Assembly (NCBI GenBank): GCA_021801345.1
Contig: JAJYYA010000066.1
Coordinates: 1-64,000 of the forward strand
DNA: 64,000 bases
Direction: 5' to 3'
From: Nitrospirota bacterium
Lineage (GTDB): Bacteria; Nitrospirota; Leptospirillia; Leptospirillales; Leptospirillaceae
Shown: piece after piece, positions 36,049 through 44,334 of the stretch
How the letters are laid out: each line of letters begins with the position of its first letter
Position numbering within the stretch: the first letter of the stretch is position 1
The notes under the pieces: model-generated
Database searches by the model: none
Seen by the model: the letters and a program-made list of their open reading frames with translations, nothing else
What the model was told of the DNA's origin: nothing
Position numbers and translations under genes: made by a program

Positions 36049-36274
36049 GATCGGGCTGCCCATGGGCAATCGGTTGAGGGGCATCGCACTGACAACGCCG
36101 GGAAGACTTGAGGAGCAGGACAGGGTTCCCTTCCCTACAAAAAAGAGCCAGGATCCCGCGGCTCCGGCCCCCAAGAACCTTGATCCGAAACCCATTCGGG
36201 ACAGGATGATGGATCGCATGCGGAAGGTCGACCCGAAGCAGTCGGAGCGCTACCGCCAACGGACGGGAGAGTAG
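36032..36274 (+). CDS. UBact: Pup-like protein modifier of the Nitrospirota
   Basis: An 80-residue, disordered-looking, proline- and charge-rich protein whose C-terminus reads 'MRKVDPKQSERYRQRTGE'. This matches the UBact family described from Nitrospirota and other Gram-negative lineages, which occupies the place of Pup between dop and prcB. It ends in Gly-Glu, so the terminal glutamate is ready for ligation to lysines by PafA without Dop deamidation. The GTG at 36032 has AAGGAGG six bases upstream, inside dop, and is the best start; an ATG at 36062 would give 70 residues. The gene stops three bases before prcB. Identification rests on the C-terminus and position. Confidence 0.92.
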   Translation: MERTDRIGLPMGNRLRGIALTTPGRLEEQDRVPFPTKKSQDPAAPAPKNLDPKPIRDRMMDRMRKVDPKQSERYRQRTGE

Positions 36275-36277
36275 GTC

Positions 36278-37108
36278 GTGAACCCTTCCGAGAGAAAGTC
36301 CCTCCAGGGAGACTCCCCTATACCTCCGCCGCGGCCGGGGTATCTTCCCGATCTTCTCCGTCCCTACGCCTCCTCTCCTTTGCTCGAGGGAAGCTCCCGC
36401 CTCTCCGGCGGGGAGGGTCTCCGGGGCGCCGCCCACGGAACGACCATCCTGGCCTTCCACTACAAAGAGGGGGTCCTTGTGGCGGGGGATCGGAGAGCGA
36501 CCGCTTCGAACCGGATCATGTCCAACCGGGTCGACAAGATCCTCGAGATCGACGGATCGGCCCTTCTTGCCATCTCCGGCTCCCCCGCCATGGCGCTCGA
36601 GATGGGGCGCATCCTCGATCACTCCCTCAAGTTCTACCGCAGGAGCCAACTCTCCGAGATCTCGCTCGAGGGGAAGCTCCGGATCCTGGCGCAGTTGCTC
36701 AAGGACAATCTGCCCATGGCCGTGGAGGGCATCGGCGCCGTGGCGCCCCTCTTTGTCGCCCGGGATGGGGATGCCGTCAGGATCTATTTCTACGACATCC
36801 TTGGGGCGCATTTCGAAGGGGTGGAGTTTTCGGTGGGAGGCTCCGGATCTCCGGAGGTTCAGGGGATTCTTCGCTACCTTGACCGGTGGGGGGAGAAGCG
36901 GCTCGCCGCGCTTTCCCGGGAGGAGGCCCTTCTGCTTTCTCTTCGCCTCCTTGAAACCGCCTCCTATTTTGATTCGGCCACGGGGGGGGTCGGGGGCCAG
37001 GATCCGGTCTGGCCGGTCGTGCGCCTTTTGACGGGCAGCTCTCTCGAGACGGTCTCCGACTCTGAGATTGCCCTTCTATACAGAAGTGAGGTGTTGCGTG
37101 TTCGATGA
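36278..37108 (+). CDS. prcB: 20S proteasome beta subunit
   Basis: Catalytic subunit of the 20S core. 276 residues with a 54-residue propeptide ending in 'AAHG', after which autocleavage exposes Thr55 as the N-terminal nucleophile ('TTILAFHYKEG'). Counting from that Thr, Asp17 ('AGDRRAT') and Lys33 ('RVDK') fall exactly where the catalytic Asp and Lys are expected. The mature chain of 222 residues is normal. The start is a GTG at 36278, three bases after the ubact stop; the gene overlaps prcA by 11 bases. Confidence 0.96.
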   Translation: MNPSERKSLQGDSPIPPPRPGYLPDLLRPYASSPLLEGSSRLSGGEGLRGAAHGTTILAFHYKEGVLVAGDRRATASNRIMSNRVDKILEIDGSALLAISGSPAMALEMGRILDHSLKFYRRSQLSEISLEGKLRILAQLLKDNLPMAVEGIGAVAPLFVARDGDAVRIYFYDILGAHFEGVEFSVGGSGSPEVQGILRYLDRWGEKRLAALSREEALLLSLRLLETASYFDSATGGVGGQDPVWPVVRLLTGSSLETVSDSEIALLYRSEVLRVR

Positions 37109-37850
37109 GCCCTACCGATGGATCGATGCCGTTCACCAAAGGCGGGACTACATCTCCTCCCAGCTTGAGCGGGCGGCTCCCGTTTTGGCCGTCTCCGTCC
37201 TCGAAGGGATCGTTTTGGCCACCTTTCACCGTCAGACGCCCAAGCTTTTCGAGCTCTACGACCGGATGGCCCTGGCCGGGATCGGCCATCCGGCCGACCT
37301 CGAGTCGGTGAGAGGACAGCTTCTCTCCCTCGCCCATGTCGAGGGGTTCCAGCGCTCCCCCCAAGACGTGACGATCGAAAGGCTGGCTCTTTTCGGTCTG
37401 GCTCCGAGACTCAAGGGCGCCTTCGAGGATGTCTCGGTGGCTCCGGTGATCCTGAATGTCCTGTTGGCCGAAGTCGGCCGGACTCCGGATCAGGACCTCC
37501 TCCTTCAGGTCTCCTTCGACGGCAATATTCTCCGTTCCACACGTCAATCGGTCCTGGCCCCGGACGAAGAGACGAGACTCAAACTCTCCAAGCTCCTCGA
37601 GGGACGACTTCCATCCGCTCCTTCCTCGCTTTCCACGGTGCTTCCTGCGATCGGGCGGGTCCTTCTCGAGGCTCTCTACTCTCCGGAAGAGCTCGGGCAG
37701 GACGAATCCGGAAACACCGTCTCGCCCGAAACGGCGGGGGAGTGCGGAAGGAAGCTTCTCTCGGAGAGGGTCTGGGAAGGCATTCTTGTCGACCGGGACA
37801 ATACGGCACGGATCCGGAGGATCCCGGCCGATCCGGGCTGGTTTCGTTGA
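37098..37850 (+). CDS. prcA: 20S proteasome alpha subunit
   Basis: Forms the outer rings that gate the core. 250 residues in the chosen form, starting at a GTG (37098) with GTGAGG a few bases upstream; an upstream TTG at 37068 is possible but lies deeper in prcB. 'MFDEPYRWIDAVHQRRDYIS' matches the alpha-subunit N-terminal helix, then 'VLEGIVLATFH', 'KLFELYDRMALAGIGHPADL' and 'DVTIERLALFG', which parallel mycobacterial PrcA. No catalytic Thr, as expected. Its stop overlaps the pafA start (TTGA). Confidence 0.93.
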   Translation: MFDEPYRWIDAVHQRRDYISSQLERAAPVLAVSVLEGIVLATFHRQTPKLFELYDRMALAGIGHPADLESVRGQLLSLAHVEGFQRSPQDVTIERLALFGLAPRLKGAFEDVSVAPVILNVLLAEVGRTPDQDLLLQVSFDGNILRSTRQSVLAPDEETRLKLSKLLEGRLPSAPSSLSTVLPAIGRVLLEALYSPEELGQDESGNTVSPETAGECGRKLLSERVWEGILVDRDNTARIRRIPADPGWFR

Positions 37851-39301
37851 AGTTCCTCTGCGGAATCGAGACGGAGTTCGGTCTCCTTATCCGGGAGCCG
37901 GAGGGCCAGGGGGCGTCCATGATCCGTCAGGAGGAGCTGTTTCGTAGGGTTCGCGACCATCTTTTTCGGGCAAAGGGGGCGGGCCTGATCGACCTCCATC
38001 AGAGGGCCTACGACGAACCTCCCGGAAACGGCGGATTCCTGCAAAACGGAGGCCGGCTCTATGTCGACATGGGACATGTCGAGTATGCCTCTCCCGAGTG
38101 CGGGACAATTCTGGATCTCGTGGCCATGGACCGCGCGGGAGACCTCCTTCTGACCGAGGCATTGGCGGATCTTGGCCTCTCCGGCCAGGTCTCCTTCATC
38201 AAGAACAATATCGACCACCAGACGCTTGCCACCTTCGGCTCCCACGAAAACTATTCCGTGCCCCGCAGCTTTCCCTTCAACGAGCGGGGGCTTGATCCGC
38301 TGGTGGCTTTTCTCGTGACGCGCCAGATCTACGCCGGGGCCGGCCGCGTCGGCGCCTCCCGCTTAAACGACATCATCCTGCCCTTTTCGGACGCCCCTCC
38401 CTCTGTTCCCTACCAGATCTCCCAGCGTGCGGACTACGTGGTCAATACCTTCTATCAGTGGGTCCAGATGAACCGCTCCATCGTCAATACCCGCGACGAA
38501 CCCCTGGCCGATCCGCTCCATTTCCGGAGAATCCATCTTCTTCTGGGGGATTCGAACATGTCGCAGTTTGCCCTGGGGCTCAAGGTCGGGACGACGCGTC
38601 TTGTCCTGGCATTGATCGAGCGCGGAGAGGCTCCGAAAATTCCTCTGGCCGATCCCGTCGCCGCGGTCAGGGGGCTCTCGCACGACCTGTCGATGCGATG
38701 GGGCGTGGAGCTGTCCTCCGGGGGGACGATCGGGGCGGTCGATATCCAGTGGGCTTTCTACGAGGCGGCCGAAAAGGCCTTTCGCGGGGAAAATGACGAC
38801 ACCGACTGGATTCTCGACAGCTGGAGGGAGATCCTTGGCGATCTCGAGAAGAAGGATCCGACCCTCGTCGCCGATCGCGTCGACTGGGCACAGAAGTTTG
38901 TCCTTCTCGACAGCTTTGCCAGGGAGGAGGGGGTGTCGTGGGAGGATCCCTGGATGGAGAGTCTCGATCTGGCCTACCACGATACCAACCCTGAGACGGG
39001 CCTTTTCTTTCCCCTCGAAGAGGAGGGGACGCATCGCCGGCTGGTCTCCCCCTCGGCGACCCGACAGGCTCTTCGGGACGGACCTGTCGGTACCCGCGCC
39101 CAGGGAAGGGCGATCGCCATCAGGACGATCATGGAGACGCCCGGGATCTTCGACTATATCATCCAGTGGTTCGGCGTTCAGGTCGACGAGGGCGAGATCC
39201 TCTATATGCTCGACCCCTACCGGAGCTATCGGCAGGAGGTCGAGGAGTACTTCTCCAGGCTGATCTCGGGAAGGGAAGAGCCGAAGAAAGAGTCTACCTG
39301 A
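37847..39301 (+). CDS. pafA: UBact/Pup protein ligase PafA
   Basis: Ligates the C-terminal glutamate of the modifier to lysines of target proteins, using ATP. 484 residues of the same fold as Dop: 'FLCGIETEFG' at the start, 'NGGRLYVDMGHVEYASPE' with the catalytic Asp, 'NNIDHQTLATFGSHENYSVP', 'YQISQRADY', 'NTRDEPLADPLHFRRIHLLL' and 'GDSNMSQ'. It lacks the Dop loop. The annotatable frame extends upstream through prcA, but homology begins at a TTG at 37847 that overlaps the prcA stop. Its last eight bases overlap the convergent DHOD-family gene. Confidence 0.94.
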   Translation: MKFLCGIETEFGLLIREPEGQGASMIRQEELFRRVRDHLFRAKGAGLIDLHQRAYDEPPGNGGFLQNGGRLYVDMGHVEYASPECGTILDLVAMDRAGDLLLTEALADLGLSGQVSFIKNNIDHQTLATFGSHENYSVPRSFPFNERGLDPLVAFLVTRQIYAGAGRVGASRLNDIILPFSDAPPSVPYQISQRADYVVNTFYQWVQMNRSIVNTRDEPLADPLHFRRIHLLLGDSNMSQFALGLKVGTTRLVLALIERGEAPKIPLADPVAAVRGLSHDLSMRWGVELSSGGTIGAVDIQWAFYEAAEKAFRGENDDTDWILDSWREILGDLEKKDPTLVADRVDWAQKFVLLDSFAREEGVSWEDPWMESLDLAYHDTNPETGLFFPLEEEGTHRRLVSPSATRQALRDGPVGTRAQGRAIAIRTIMETPGIFDYIIQWFGVQVDEGEILYMLDPYRSYRQEVEEYFSRLISGREEPKKEST

Positions 39302-40373
39302 GGTTCTGCTGCTTCATGTGGTAGGCCAGAAAGGGGTCCCACATGGCCCCTGTCGCCGTCATCGCAAAGTCGGCCCCCGCGGAGAGGAAGAGGTCGACAT
39401 CCTCCACCGTCATGATGCCCCCGACCCCGATCAGCGAGAGAGAGAGTTTCTGTGAGGAGATCTCTCGTGCCAGCCGAGAGACGACGCCGAGTGCCGCCTT
39501 GCGGATCCCGTTTCCGCAGACGCCCGACCTTTCCCGTCCCTCCCCCGGAAGGGCCGGTCGGCCTTCCGGGTTGATGATCGTGGCAGACAGGGTATTGATG
39601 GCGGCGATGCCGTCGAGATGGGGGGCGACCGCACGGACGAGCTCCCGGGCGGCGATGTCGCTTTCGATATAGCCGACCTTGGCGATGAGGGGGGTGGATG
39701 TTCCGAGTTCCCTCCGAACTCTCCGGGCGATCTCTCCGGCCGCCTGCGGATCCTGGAAAAGCTGTCCCTCCGACCCCTTGACGTTCGGGCAGGAGAAGTT
39801 CATCTCGATGGCCATCGCTCCGGCCTCGGCCGCCATCTTTGCCGCCCGGGCAAAGTTGTCGCCGATCGACTCCCCCCCTCTCTCCGTTCCCACGACGCTC
39901 ACGATCAAGACCTGTCCCCGGCCGATCTTTGTTCGGGCGAGGGCCACGTCCTTTTGCCATACCGAGGGGTCCTGGCTCGGCATTCCGAAGGAGTTTGTAA
40001 TGGTGATGTCCCGCATCGACCCCGGCTCTATCCGGGGAATCCCGATCAGGGGCGTCGAGAGGGCCTCCGGAGTGAGGTCTCCGCTTACGGAGACATAGAG
40101 GCAATTGGGGGCAGAATAGGAAGGATGGGCGTGTGTTCGCACGGTCTTGTAGACCAGAAGGTCGAATCCCATCCGGGCGTAGAAGCCGATCCACTCCGAG
40201 TTCAGGAGGGGGCCGGCCGGGATCCCCAGACGGCTGTTTGAGGAAATCCCCAGGAAGGAGACGGGAGGGGGTTCAGGGATGGTCTTCGGGATGCGTCCGT
40301 GAAAGACCGGACCTTCCAGGTAGTTTTCATCGTAGGACTTCTCGATTGCGTAAACGGGGTCAGCGATCAGCAA
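39294..40373 (-). CDS. Dihydroorotate dehydrogenase-family flavoprotein
   Basis: 359 residues with the FMN-barrel pattern of PyrD/PreA proteins: 'GIPAGPLLNSEWIGFYARMG', 'NSFGMPS', 'EMNFSCPNVKGSEGQLFQDP', 'PLIAKVGY', 'INTLSATI' and 'LIGVGGIMTVEDVDLFLSAG'. This would oxidise dihydroorotate in pyrimidine synthesis, but the sequence is divergent near the active-site loop, so a related dehydrogenase is possible. The start is a TTG at 40373 with AAGGAG seven bases upstream, overlapping thrB by 14 bases. Confidence 0.82.
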   Translation of the reverse strand: MLIADPVYAIEKSYDENYLEGPVFHGRIPKTIPEPPPVSFLGISSNSRLGIPAGPLLNSEWIGFYARMGFDLLVYKTVRTHAHPSYSAPNCLYVSVSGDLTPEALSTPLIGIPRIEPGSMRDITITNSFGMPSQDPSVWQKDVALARTKIGRGQVLIVSVVGTERGGESIGDNFARAAKMAAEAGAMAIEMNFSCPNVKGSEGQLFQDPQAAGEIARRVRRELGTSTPLIAKVGYIESDIAARELVRAVAPHLDGIAAINTLSATIINPEGRPALPGEGRERSGVCGNGIRKAALGVVSRLAREISSQKLSLSLIGVGGIMTVEDVDLFLSAGADFAMTATGAMWDPFLAYHMKQQNLR

Positions 40374-41301
40374 GGCGCACTCCTTTCGGGTCGATGGAGG
40401 AGGTCACGACGGTGGCGTCGAGCGAATGGTCGGCGACGGCCTTCTCGAGGGCATATTTGAGAGGGGAGACAAGGTCCGGCCGGTGTGTCAGGGCGACGGT
40501 CGTCGAGCCGGCGCCGGAGATGGCAAAGCCCCCGGCCCCGGCCTTCATGGCGGCCTCCCGAAGAGAGTCGAATCCGGGAATCAACCCCTTCCGGTAGGGT
40601 TCGATCAGGGGGTCGCGAACCCGCGCGCAAAAAAGTGCGGGGTCATGTCGAAGGAGTGCGAGGAGGATTCCGGCGGTGTTGGAAAGGGCGCCGACGGCAT
40701 GGTCTCTCGGAACACTCTCGGGCAGGATCTTTCGGGCGTCGGAGGTCTTGAGTGTTTTTCGGGGGATGATAAAGACGAGGTGGATCCCCTCGAGGGCGCC
40801 GGCGGGAAGGGCGGTGCGGCTTTCCCCGTGGCTCACGGTGACTCCGCCGTACAGACAGGCCGAGATGTTGTCGAGGAAGACGCCTCCGCTGACCCCGGCC
40901 TCGGCCTCGAGGGCGGCGGCAAGAATCTCCTCCCGGGGAAAGTCACGTCCGGAGAGAAGGCTCCCAAGATAGGCCCCTCCGACAGCGGAGGCGGCCGAGG
41001 AGCCGAGTCCCGATCCGGGGACCCCCTTTTCCAGAACGAGGCGAAAGGGGGTGCGCACCTTTGCGCGGTCGAGCATGATCCGAAGGGCGATCCCGGCGGT
41101 ATTCTCTCTGGGGTCGATCGGAAGAGGGGTCCAGGCGCCGGTGATGCGTTCGATCCTGTCTTCTGGGAGCGAGGGATCGAGGCAAGCGGAGAGCGTATCG
41201 CCCATGCCGGTTACGGCCATTCCCAGCGTGTCAAAGCCGGGGCCGATGTTTCCGACCGAGGCGGGGGCGTAAACGGTGATGTAGGGGGCGGGGGGACTCA
41301 T
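40360..41301 (-). CDS. thrB: Homoserine kinase
   Basis: Phosphorylates homoserine for threonine synthesis. A 313-residue GHMP kinase: N-terminal 'YAPASVGNIGPGFDTLGMAV', the ATP loop 'EKGVPGSGLGSSAASAVGGAY', and 'GAGGFAISGAGSTTVAL' at the C-terminal third. Full length for the family. ATG at 41301 with AAGGAG 11 bases away. It precedes the DHOD-family gene in a two-gene unit. Confidence 0.95.
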   Translation of the reverse strand: MSPPAPYITVYAPASVGNIGPGFDTLGMAVTGMGDTLSACLDPSLPEDRIERITGAWTPLPIDPRENTAGIALRIMLDRAKVRTPFRLVLEKGVPGSGLGSSAASAVGGAYLGSLLSGRDFPREEILAAALEAEAGVSGGVFLDNISACLYGGVTVSHGESRTALPAGALEGIHLVFIIPRKTLKTSDARKILPESVPRDHAVGALSNTAGILLALLRHDPALFCARVRDPLIEPYRKGLIPGFDSLREAAMKAGAGGFAISGAGSTTVALTHRPDLVSPLKYALEKAVADHSLDATVVTSSIDPKGVRLADR

Positions 41302-41412
41302 GTCAGGAAAGGCTCCTTCACAGATCTATGTCGGGGAAAGAACGAAGGTATCATCGTGGCATTTTATCACAGACGACGGCCGGAAATTAAGGAGTTTAAG
41401 AAGACGCCGCGC

Positions 41413-42150
41413 TCAGGGAGCAAGGTTGAAAAAGCGGGGAAGCAGTTCTCCGAGAAAGAGTCCGGCGGCTCCGGCAAATCCCCCGAGGAGAACCATCTCG
41501 CCCGCCCCCTTGAAGGCCTTCTCTCCGGCCAGCCGCGACTTGATGGACCCTGTAAGGGCCAGCGCCAGAAGGGAGAAAAGGAGGGAGGCCGAGAAGGCTT
41601 CACCGATCCGGTGGAAAATAAAGTATGGGAGAAGGGGGGGAAGGGATCCGGCAAGAAAAGAGGTTCCCAGGACCAAAGCCCCCTTCACGGGGGAGTCGAT
41701 CGTCTCCTCGTGGATGCCCAGCTCCTCTCGGACCATGAACCGGTGCCACACGGCCGGATCGGCCACAATCCGGTCGGTCACGTGGGCCGATTCGGCGGGG
41801 GGAAGTCCAAAGGAGAGGAAGAGTTCGTAGACCTCCTTTTTTTCAAGCTCGGGGACGTTCTCGATCTCCCAGCGCTCCCGCAAGATCTCGCGACGCACAA
41901 GGTCGTTCTGGCTGCGGGTGGCAAGATAGGCCCCTGCCGCCATGGAAAGACTCCCCGCAAGTGCCGTCATGAGGGCCGAGTAAAGAATCGATGTTCGGGG
42001 GAGCGGAGAGCCGGAAAGTCCTCCGAGAAAACTCGTAAGCGTCACCATCCCGTCGTTCATGCCCAAAACGAGATCGCGAATCCGGAGGCCCGGAGAAAGG
42101 TGCCCCGTTTCCGGAGGAAAGGGAGATTCGGGAGGCGTGGAGTTGTTCAT
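41413..42150 (-). CDS. VIT/CCC1-family iron or manganese transporter
   Basis: 245 residues. 'LRIRDLVLGMNDGMVTLTSF' is the VIT hallmark, with the Asp of helix 1 ('NDG') that binds metal; helix 2 has 'GSLSMAAGAYLATRSQ', then a cytoplasmic helical metal-binding region rich in Glu ('REILRERWEIENVPELEKKE'), and three C-terminal helices. These proteins move Fe2+ or Mn2+ out of the cytosol. The ATG at 42150 fits family length; the frame extends to 42234 without support. It stands back-to-back with the respiratory cluster, sensible for an iron oxidiser. Confidence 0.85.
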   Translation of the reverse strand: MNNSTPPESPFPPETGHLSPGLRIRDLVLGMNDGMVTLTSFLGGLSGSPLPRTSILYSALMTALAGSLSMAAGAYLATRSQNDLVRREILRERWEIENVPELEKKEVYELFLSFGLPPAESAHVTDRIVADPAVWHRFMVREELGIHEETIDSPVKGALVLGTSFLAGSLPPLLPYFIFHRIGEAFSASLLFSLLALALTGSIKSRLAGEKAFKGAGEMVLLGGFAGAAGLFLGELLPRFFNLAP

Positions 42151-42215
42151 GAGAAAGATAATAACCGAACACAGGAATGGATTCCATCGGGATTTGAGGA
42201 GGGGGAAAAAGAGGC

Positions 42216-42244
42216 TTGACAAGAAATTCATCAAAGCGTATTCT
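42216..42244 (+). promoter_or_regulatory. Sigma-70-type promoter of the respiratory cluster
   Basis: A perfect -35 TTGACA (42216-42221), a 17-base spacer and -10 TATTCT (42239-42244). Transcription would start near 42251, leaving a leader of about 95 bases before the first small membrane gene. It is the best-looking promoter in the window. Confidence 0.75.
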
Positions 42245-42346
42245 TCGGGTGTGTAATGCCCTCAAAATTAAGGTTTGCATGTCCATGGCTGTAAGGGACG
42301 TGCGAATGTGGCACTTATTCCTTATCTTTATTAAAGGGGGTCTGTC

Positions 42347-42583
42347 GTGGCTCAAAGCGGTCAGAAGGGGATCGTCGGCTACTGGCTGAACGCAGCGTTC
42401 TCGGCTGTCGGTAGCGGCTCGGTCGTTGGTTTTTGTCTTCAGGAATGGTTTGGTGCGCACCGGTTCGAAACCTGGCGCGAGTCGTATGTCTGGATCTACT
42501 GGATCATGGTCCTGACCACCATTGCCGGAGCGCTCATTGGTCTTTATTCCTATTCATACCACCGGAAGCGCGAAAACTGGTAG
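42347..42583 (+). CDS. Small membrane protein of the respiratory cluster (78 residues)
   Basis: One or two hydrophobic segments: 'WLNAAFSAVGSGSVVGFCLQ' and 'WIYWIMVLTTIAGALIGLYS', separated by a tryptophan-rich loop, with a basic C-terminus. I do not recognise it. AAAGGGGG lies seven bases before the GTG at 42347. Being first after the promoter, it is probably an accessory subunit of the cytochrome complex encoded just downstream. Confidence 0.8.
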   Translation: MAQSGQKGIVGYWLNAAFSAVGSGSVVGFCLQEWFGAHRFETWRESYVWIYWIMVLTTIAGALIGLYSYSYHRKRENW

Positions 42584-42631
42584 GTTTTGGGTTTTCAGGA
42601 TGCTTTTTTCAAATTTTAAGGAGGTGGTGGT

Positions 42632-42889
42632 ATGTGGATGTTGAATGCGATCACAAGTTTGACCCCCCAGCAGTTGAAGGATCTGTCGAATCCTGGTGAT
42701 CCGACTCATGTGCTTCCTTCGCAGTATGGGTTTTGTTGCGGAATGACCCCGGGAGGGGCAAGCTCGGGCGTGGCCTCGTTTGCCGCCGCCATGGGAACGG
42801 CCTCGGCCATCGGAAGCCTTGTTCTTCTTCTCGTCTGCATGTCGGGATTGGCCGGCCGGGCGAAGTTCGATCCGTCTCGCAAAAAGTAG
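42632..42889 (+). CDS. Small membrane protein of the respiratory cluster (85 residues)
   Basis: A short N-terminal extramembrane part with 'SLTPQQLKDLSNPGDP' and a vicinal cysteine pair ('YGFCCGMTPGG'), then one alanine-rich helix ('MGTASAIGSLVLLLVCMSGL') and a basic tail. AAGGAGGTGG precedes the ATG. No known family comes to mind. The Cys pair could bind a metal or redox cofactor, which is speculation. Confidence 0.78.
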   Translation: MWMLNAITSLTPQQLKDLSNPGDPTHVLPSQYGFCCGMTPGGASSGVASFAAAMGTASAIGSLVLLLVCMSGLAGRAKFDPSRKK

Positions 42890-43027
42890 GGACTGTTTTA
42901 TCGGTGGATGGGGGATCTCACGCCGATATCCCCTTATCTGGGGGCACGGTCTTTAAGACCGCTGCCTGATTGTTCCCCGCATATCGGTGGGACAGAGTAA
43001 AACTCAAGATCGTTTAAGGAGTGCGAG

Positions 43028-43558
43028 ATGGCATTTCGCGAGTACAAGTTTGGCGTGATGATGACCGGAACAATTTTTGCTGTGACGATGTCCATTACCG
43101 TGTTGTTCCCTGCCATGCAGATGAGCAAGGTTCCCCCGTCTGCGACCGCCATCCAGAAGGCCAAGGACTACGGCCCGGAAAGCGGATTCACGATCGAAGA
43201 TCCTTTCATGACCGGCGACAACCGGCCGACCATGATCGGTAAGGGGAAGGTGATCTTTGTTCGCGAAGGGTGCTGGTGGTGCCATACGCTCCTTCCGGAG
43301 CAGACCCAGGACTGGCAGTACTTCGGTGCGCCTCCCCGGGTTTCCGACTTCGTGGGCGAATCTCCGACGGTGTTCGGCTCCGACCGGAAGGCTCCCGACC
43401 TTCTCCACGTGGGATCGCGCCTCCCGATCAAGGGATGGCATCTTGTTCACCACGCCAATCCCCGCGCGGTTCAGCCCATGTCCCAGATGCCCTCGTTCAA
43501 CTATCTTTCCAAGAAAGATCTGAACGCCTTGGCAGACTACATGATGAGCCTCAAGTAG
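43028..43558 (+). CDS. CcoO-like membrane-bound monoheme cytochrome c
   Basis: 176 residues. An N-terminal anchor (about 9-28) precedes a periplasmic domain that follows CcoO of cbb3 oxidases closely: 'IFVREGCWWCH' (heme site C82-H86), 'ESPTVFGSDRKAPDLLHVGS', 'WHLVHHANPRAVQPMSQMPS' with the axial Met. CcoO passes electrons to the catalytic subunit CcoN. It is shorter than standard CcoO (about 200 residues) because of a reduced N-terminal region. AAGGAG lies six bases upstream. The usual partner CcoN is not adjacent. Confidence 0.88.
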   Translation: MAFREYKFGVMMTGTIFAVTMSITVLFPAMQMSKVPPSATAIQKAKDYGPESGFTIEDPFMTGDNRPTMIGKGKVIFVREGCWWCHTLLPEQTQDWQYFGAPPRVSDFVGESPTVFGSDRKAPDLLHVGSRLPIKGWHLVHHANPRAVQPMSQMPSFNYLSKKDLNALADYMMSLK

Positions 43559-43674
43559 GGTAAAATGTGTCGGGTCCCCGGCCAAAAAGCTCGGGGACTC
43601 ATCTGATAATCGATTCGTCAGGCGCTGTCGACTTGAGAGTCGAGAGGCCTCATTGATCCGAAAGGAGTGGCGTA

Positions 43675-44007
43675 ATGGCCGATACTGAAGAGCTTCTTAA
43701 CATGCGATTCGACGGGATGCTCGAAGGAACGAACAATGTTCCCGGCATCATCATTCTTCTCCTAGTCATGGTTGTGGTGACGGCCGAGCTTCTGACCTTT
43801 CCGCTTTTCGGCGCCCGTCCCCAGCTTCCCGGGAACCTGCACTTCTGGATCGTTCAGGGTGCTCCTGTCCTGAAGGCCCACACCTCCCCCAACTTCGCCC
43901 GTCCGTGGTGGGACCAGGGGTATGTGGTCAACTCGATCTACGTTTCGATCTTCTTTACCTGGGTCGGTCTTCTGATGAAGCGAACGGAAGTTGCCCGCGA
44001 CTTCTAG
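43675..44007 (+). CDS. Two-helix membrane protein of the respiratory cluster (110 residues)
   Basis: Hydrophobic segments at about 25-45 ('IIILLLVMVVVTAELLTFPL') and 85-103 ('VNSIYVSIFFTWVGLLM') bracket a periplasm-like loop ending 'NFARPWWDQGY'. The loop has several prolines and tryptophans, as in oxidase accessory subunits. Not recognised by family. AAAGGAG precedes the ATG by eight bases. Intergenic spacing of about 115 bases on each side is larger than elsewhere in the window. Confidence 0.78.
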   Translation: MADTEELLNMRFDGMLEGTNNVPGIIILLLVMVVVTAELLTFPLFGARPQLPGNLHFWIVQGAPVLKAHTSPNFARPWWDQGYVVNSIYVSIFFTWVGLLMKRTEVARDF

Positions 44008-44087
44008 TCACTGGCCGTCGCTTGTGTGGCGGTGGCTTTGAGGGCCTTCCTCTTTGAATAATCACAATCCAAAGGGAGGTGAGTCCT

Positions 44088-44192
44088 TTGTGGAATGTCA
44101 ATAGTCCTATCGTGTTCTGGTGCATTGCTTTGACCATGCTTTTCTCAGCACTCATCTACTCCTTCTTTATCGATGACGTGAAGCCCGAGTAA
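44088..44192 (+). CDS. 34-residue single-helix membrane protein
   Basis: A tiny gene with a strong ribosome site (AAAGGGAGGTGAG, 7-8 bases before the start) and a TTG start at 44088; the frame reads MWNVNSPIVFWCIALTML and then a hydrophobic stretch ending with charged 'DDVKPE' and TAA. It has one membrane helix and sits just before the terminator of the first transcript. Very small single-helix subunits are common in cbb3 and other heme-copper complexes (CcoQ-like), which I consider its likeliest nature. Confidence 0.68.
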   Translation: MWNVNSPIVFWCIALTMLFSALIYSFFIDDVKPE

Positions 44193-44245
44193 GGGTCAGC
44201 CCATCGGTCAGGAAGTCTGGCGGAGATTCTCCGTATACATAAAAG

Positions 44246-44284
44246 GGCGGTTTCCTCACGGATTCCGCCTTTTTTGTTTTTTTT
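44246..44284 (+). terminator. Rho-independent terminator
   Basis: GGCGG..TCC and GGA..CCGCC form a stem around TCAC, followed by TTTTTTG and TTTTTTT. It closes the transcript of the genes at 42347-44192; the following genes need read-through or their own promoter. Confidence 0.85.
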
Positions 44285-44334
44285 AGTTGCAGGCCCGATG
44301 GTGGGGGTGTACAATCGGTCCATGAGGTGGATGT

